This document shows positions 5,583 through 8,711 of a stretch of 8,711 nt of DNA, in pieces. Numbering within the stretch: the stretch's first letter is position 1; each line of letters begins with the position of its first letter. The notes beneath the pieces were generated by a model. It had not been told where the DNA came from. It saw only the letters and a list, made by a program, of their open reading frames with translations, and made no database searches. A program made the translations under genes and the position numbers. This DNA comes from Burkholderiaceae bacterium (lineage in GTDB: Bacteria; Pseudomonadota; Gammaproteobacteria; Burkholderiales; Burkholderiaceae), in the NCBI GenBank assembly GCA_023253905.1, contig JALREG010000166.1:1-8711 (forward strand). Reading direction: 5' to 3'.

Positions 5583-6545
5583 ATGATCGCAAAACTGGCC
5601 CGACTCGGCGTTGCCGCGCTCGCACTGGGCCTCGCCTCAGTCGCAAGCGCCCAGAACCTCTCAATCGGCACCGGTGGCACGGGCGGGGTGTATTACCCCC
5701 TGGGCGGAGGCCTCGCGGCAGCGCTCTCCAAATACGTGTCCGGCATGCAGGCCACCGCAGAAGTCACCGGTGGCTCGGTGGCCAATCTTCAACTGATCGG
5801 TACCGGCAAACCCTACATCGGTTTCACCATGGCGGACGCCACGCTCGACGCGCTGAAGGGCGATGACAAGTTCAAGGGTAAGCCCGTCCCGGTCAGAACC
5901 CTCCTGGTGCTCTACCCGAATCGCATGCACGTCGTCACGGTCGAGGGCACGGGCATTACCAAAATGTCCGATCTCAAGGGGCGCCGTGTTTCAACGGGCT
6001 CGGGGGGCAGTGCCACCGAGGTTATGGCGTTTCGCCTGATCGAGGCGGCGGGCCTCGACAGGGATCGTGACATGAAGCGCGAGCGACTTGGGGTGGCGGA
6101 ATCGGTAGCCGCCCTGAAAGACCGGAAAATCGACGCGTTTTTCTGGGTCGGTGGATTACCCACCGGGGCGGTGTCCGATCTCGCGAACACCCCTGGCACC
6201 AAAATCAAAATGATCGACCACGCCGATCTGGTCGATAAGATGAATCAGAAGTACGGCAACCTCTACGTGAGCGACACCATCGCGAAGTCGGTCTACAAAG
6301 GCATGGAAGCCGACAACCGCCAGGCGAGCGTCATGAACCTGCTGGTCGCTCACCGCGATCTTGACGAACAGACAGCGTCTCGTATTGTCCAAACCATCTT
6401 TGAGAAGCGTGAAGATCTGATCCGCGCCCACAAGGAGGCCGAGAACATCAAGATCGAGAACCAGCGCGGTGAGGCGTCGCCCGTGCCCTGGCACCCGGGT
6501 GCGGTGAAGTTTCTCGCCACCCAGGGCGTGAAGATCGCGCAGTAG
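5583..6545 (+). CDS. TAXI-family TRAP transporter solute-binding protein
   Basis: The 320-residue periplasmic receptor of a TRAP transporter, of the TAXI type. AAGGAG at 5571-5576 lies 6 bases before the ATG. The signal peptide (1-23) has a Lys/Arg start, an Ala/Leu-rich core and an ASA-Q cleavage site. The mature protein begins LSIGTGGTGGVYYPLGGG (26-43), the TAXI signature, followed by EVTGGSVANLQLIGTGK (60-76), YPNRMHVV (111-118), DLKGRRVSTGSGGSATEVMA (130-149) and the C-terminal PVPWHPGAVKFL (300-311). Such proteins bind an organic acid or related anion and deliver it to a sodium- or proton-driven permease. The permease is the next gene, 61 bases downstream, with a strong hairpin between them. 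The 74 bases upstream hold no clear promoter pair, though CATACT at 5543-5548 is a weak -10 candidate. The ligand cannot be told from the sequence. Confidence 0.96.
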   Translation: MIAKLARLGVAALALGLASVASAQNLSIGTGGTGGVYYPLGGGLAAALSKYVSGMQATAEVTGGSVANLQLIGTGKPYIGFTMADATLDALKGDDKFKGKPVPVRTLLVLYPNRMHVVTVEGTGITKMSDLKGRRVSTGSGGSATEVMAFRLIEAAGLDRDRDMKRERLGVAESVAALKDRKIDAFFWVGGLPTGAVSDLANTPGTKIKMIDHADLVDKMNQKYGNLYVSDTIAKSVYKGMEADNRQASVMNLLVAHRDLDEQTASRIVQTIFEKREDLIRAHKEAENIKIENQRGEASPVPWHPGAVKFLATQGVKIAQ

Positions 6546-6551
6546 TCTTGC

Positions 6552-6581
6552 CTCGGCGCTGCCTGCATGGGCAGCGCCGGG
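6552..6581 (+). promoter_or_regulatory. Intercistronic hairpin between TAXI receptor and TRAP permease genes
   Basis: CGGCGCTGCC (6554-6563) and GGCAGCGCCG (6570-6579) form a perfect 10-bp GC-rich stem with a 6-base loop. One G-U pair (6553/6580) and one C-G pair (6552/6581) extend it. It starts 7 bases after the receptor stop. No T-run follows, so it is not a standard intrinsic terminator. Its position fits a transcript-stabilising or partial-termination element that lets the receptor be made in excess of the permease, as seen in other binding-protein transporter operons. The role is inferred. Confidence 0.6.
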
Positions 6582-6606
6582 TCATTGTTACCCATCAGAC
6601 CAAGAC

Positions 6607-8658
6607 ATGTCCTCCCCTTCCGTCGACCCGGGCCGCAGGGACGCCGCGCCACTTGAGCGCGTCAGCGCCGAGGCGATGGCGAGGGCCGAGGAGATGATCG
6701 AACTCGAGGAAGGGGCGACTAACCGTCTGAGCGGAATGCTGGCGCGTTTCGTCACGCTGGTGGCGGTGGTCATGTCCTTATTCCACCTTTACACCGCCTA
6801 TGCAATTGTTCGGCCCGAGCATCTGCGGGCCACGCATCTGGCGTTCGTTCTCTTCCTCACTTTCCTGGTGTTCCCGGTTGCACGACGCTTTCGAAATCGG
6901 GTGATGTGGTGGGACTGGCTGCTCGCAGCCGGCGGCGTCGCGGTGGCGGCGTGGTTGATCGCCGGCGGAGACGACTTTTTCGATCGGTCGATCGTCCCCG
7001 ACGACTGGGATATTGTGTTCGGTGTGCTGATGATGGCCCTGATCCTCGAAGCCATGCGCCGAAGCGCGGGCTGGATCATGCCCTTCATCACGCTCTGCTT
7101 TGTTGCTTATGCGTTCCTCGGGCCCTGGCTGCCCTCCCCTTGGACCCACAAGGGCTACGAGCTGCCCCGCCTGGTGGGTCACATGTACATGACGCTCGAA
7201 GGGGTCTTTGGCACGGCACTGAGCGTGTCGTCCTCGCTCATTATCCTGTTCACCATTTACGGCGCCTTCTTGCAGCATTCGGGTGCCGGGCGGTTCTATC
7301 TTGATTTCTCGTTCGCCGCTATGGGAGGTAAGCCCATCGGCGCGGGCCGAACCGTCACGCTCGCGTCGTTCCTGCTCGGCGGCCCGTCAGGCTCGGGGGT
7401 GGCCACTACCGTCACACTGGGAGCGGTTGCCGCGCCCATGCTTTCTCGGGTCGGTTACTCGAAAGACGCAGCCGGTGGCCTTCTGTCGGCAGGCGGTCTG
7501 GGAGCGATCATTTCACCGCCCGTACTTGGTGCAGCGGCCTTCCTGATCGCAGAATTCCTCAAGATCTCGTATCTCGATGTGCTGCTGATGGCGGTCATCC
7601 CCACCTGTCTCTACTACCTCACGCTTTTTCTGATGGTCGAGATCGATGTCAGAAAATTCGGCATGAAGGACACGGTGTTTGAGAAAGTGGAGTCCGCCTG
7701 GTCGCTCTCCCGGCGCTACTGGTTTCACTTCCTCTCACTCGTTTCCATCGTCGGCTTCATGCTGCTGGGATTCTCCCCCGAGTTGTCGGTGTTCTGGGCG
7801 ACGGTGGTGTCGCTCTTCACCAGCCTGCTGCGCGCCGAATGTGCGCTGCTCCCCTATGGAATCTTCACCGGCAAAGTACCGCTTGGACGTGGACTGTGGG
7901 AGTCTGGTCTGATGCGCGCCCTGGACGATGGCGCGCGATCAGTGCTCAATGTGGCCGCGACCTGCGCCGGCGCCGGCATTATTGTGGGCGTGGTTACGCT
8001 CACCGGATTGGGCCTCAAATTCAGCTCGATTGTTCTTCAATACGCCGGCAACTCGCTGCTCCTTACCGCCATCTACACCGCGCTGATTGTCTGGATCGTC
8101 GGGCTGGCCGTGCCGGTCACGGCGTCTTACATCATCTGCGCGGTGATTGCCGCACCAGCACTGATGACGCTCAAGGTGCCCGACTTCGCGGCCCATATGT
8201 TCATTTTCTACTACGCGGTTCTTTCTGAAGTGTCGCCCCCCACTGCGCTTTCGCCGTTTGCCGCCGCCTCCATTACCGGAGGTGACCCCTACAGAACCAC
8301 CCTGCAGTGCTGGAAGTACACCCTCCCTGCATTTCTGGTGCCCTTTATTTTCGTGCTCGACCCCTCTGGGTCGATGCTGCTCCTGACGGGCTCCATGCGA
8401 ACGCTCGCTGAGGCCGACTGGTTCGAGGTAGCACGAGTCACCGTGACCGCCGCGGCAGGCATTGCGGCGCTGGCCGGCGGGTTTCAGGGCTGGTTGTGGC
8501 TCAAGTGCCGCAACTGGGAGCGCGCCACGCTATTCGTGGCCGGCGTTGCGCTGGTCTATCCGGCGCCCGCCAGCCACGCGATGGGCTTTTCCCTTTTTCT
8601 TCTCACGCTCGGTGCGCAGCGCCTGCGCCTGCGCGCCGAGCGCCGTGCCACAGGCTAG
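6607..8658 (+). CDS. TRAP transporter permease, fused small (4TM) and large (12TM) subunits
   Basis: This 683-residue inner-membrane protein is of the fused type that normally pairs with TAXI receptors. The N-terminus (1-40) is cytoplasmic, with an acidic amphipathic helix (21-35). The small-subunit part spans about 45-180, with hydrophobic segments near 48-66, 76-92, 103-120, 135-148 and 157-174. The large-subunit part follows. Its two pseudo-symmetric halves each have a re-entrant region: GGPSGSGVATTVTLGAVAAP (258-277) with ISPPVLGAAAFLIAEF (302-317), and VPVTASYIICAVIAAP (502-517) with EVSPPTALSPFAAASITGG (541-559). Extra helices near 574-585, 611-630 and 640-669 close the protein. It moves the solute delivered by the TAXI receptor, driven by an ion gradient. 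ATG 6607 is the first sensible start, but no Shine-Dalgarno sequence precedes it, and the hairpin at 6552-6581 lies just upstream. It ends 11 bases before a convergent gene. Confidence 0.95.
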   Translation: MSSPSVDPGRRDAAPLERVSAEAMARAEEMIELEEGATNRLSGMLARFVTLVAVVMSLFHLYTAYAIVRPEHLRATHLAFVLFLTFLVFPVARRFRNRVMWWDWLLAAGGVAVAAWLIAGGDDFFDRSIVPDDWDIVFGVLMMALILEAMRRSAGWIMPFITLCFVAYAFLGPWLPSPWTHKGYELPRLVGHMYMTLEGVFGTALSVSSSLIILFTIYGAFLQHSGAGRFYLDFSFAAMGGKPIGAGRTVTLASFLLGGPSGSGVATTVTLGAVAAPMLSRVGYSKDAAGGLLSAGGLGAIISPPVLGAAAFLIAEFLKISYLDVLLMAVIPTCLYYLTLFLMVEIDVRKFGMKDTVFEKVESAWSLSRRYWFHFLSLVSIVGFMLLGFSPELSVFWATVVSLFTSLLRAECALLPYGIFTGKVPLGRGLWESGLMRALDDGARSVLNVAATCAGAGIIVGVVTLTGLGLKFSSIVLQYAGNSLLLTAIYTALIVWIVGLAVPVTASYIICAVIAAPALMTLKVPDFAAHMFIFYYAVLSEVSPPTALSPFAAASITGGDPYRTTLQCWKYTLPAFLVPFIFVLDPSGSMLLLTGSMRTLAEADWFEVARVTVTAAAGIAALAGGFQGWLWLKCRNWERATLFVAGVALVYPAPASHAMGFSLFLLTLGAQRLRLRAERRATG

Positions 8659-8669
8659 GCGGGCCAGCG

Positions 8670-8711
8670 TCAGTCGAAGCACACCACCGCGCGGCCGCGA
8701 ACCCCACCGTT
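8670..8711 (-). CDS. C-terminal fragment of a convergent gene, possibly a zinc-type alcohol dehydrogenase
   Basis: Read on the minus strand, the right edge gives 13 codons (NGGVRGRAVVCFD) ending in TGA at 8672-8670. A short 'GR-VV-F' strand at the very end is common in medium-chain, zinc-binding dehydrogenases and quinone oxidoreductases. That is the basis for the tentative product. With 13 residues this is a hint, not an identification. The gene would converge with the TRAP permease across 11 bases. Confidence 0.4.
   Translation of the reverse strand, partial: NGGVRGRAVVCFD

Noticed and set aside
6778..7278. A 166-residue minus-strand open frame inside the TRAP permease.
   Set aside because: It is antisense to membrane helices of a well-supported permease. 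Its composition (His, Gln and Glu-rich) is what antisense of hydrophobic codons produces.
8687..8700. Palindrome around CGCGGCCGCG at the right edge.
   Set aside because: It lies within the apparent coding end of the convergent gene. Short GC palindromes are frequent in this sequence and it has no T-run on either side.

Overview
This 8.7 kb window is GC-rich, with G/C-ending codons in every frame called as a gene. It looks like an ordinary chromosomal metabolic and transport region of a betaproteobacterium, most likely Burkholderiales. That is an inference from two orphan Bug/TctC-type receptors, a signal-less ModA-like protein, a CaiB/BaiF-family enzyme, a crotonase and -10 hexamers such as TACAAT and TAAGAT. 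There is no rRNA, tRNA, insertion sequence, CRISPR array or phage gene, and no gap between genes exceeds 100 bases.

Layout from left to right. Positions 1-161 hold the 3' end of a probable MmgE/PrpD-family gene. A Bug/TctC periplasmic receptor follows 27 bases later (189-1193). A small membrane-anchored protein of unknown function (1190-1687) overlaps its stop codon. Converging on that is a minus-strand ModA-like solute-binding-fold protein with no signal peptide (1714-2403). A 98-base divergent gap leads to a plus-strand CaiB/BaiF-family enzyme with an alpha-methylacyl-CoA-racemase-like residue triad (2502-3617). It converges with a minus-strand crotonase (3651-4424), and the hairpin terminator of the plus-strand transcript lies inside the crotonase 3' end. 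A second divergent gap leads to a co-directional run: Bug/TctC receptor (4522-5508), TAXI-type TRAP receptor (5583-6545) and fused 4TM/12TM TRAP permease (6607-8658). The right edge carries the last 13 codons of a convergent minus-strand gene, possibly a zinc-type dehydrogenase.

Together the genes suggest uptake of one or more organic acids and their metabolism as CoA thioesters. The TAXI receptor and fused permease form a complete transporter. The two Bug receptors have no TctA/TctB partners here. The CaiB/BaiF-family enzyme and the crotonase would act on acyl-CoAs. No substrate can be read from the sequence.

I do not see a clearly new multi-gene system. The points most worth checking are the H/D/E triad in the CaiB/BaiF protein, the missing first catalytic glutamate in the crotonase, the signal-less ModA-like protein, the unknown protein overlapping the first Bug gene, the terminator inside a convergent gene, and the hairpin plus missing Shine-Dalgarno site between the TAXI receptor and its permease.
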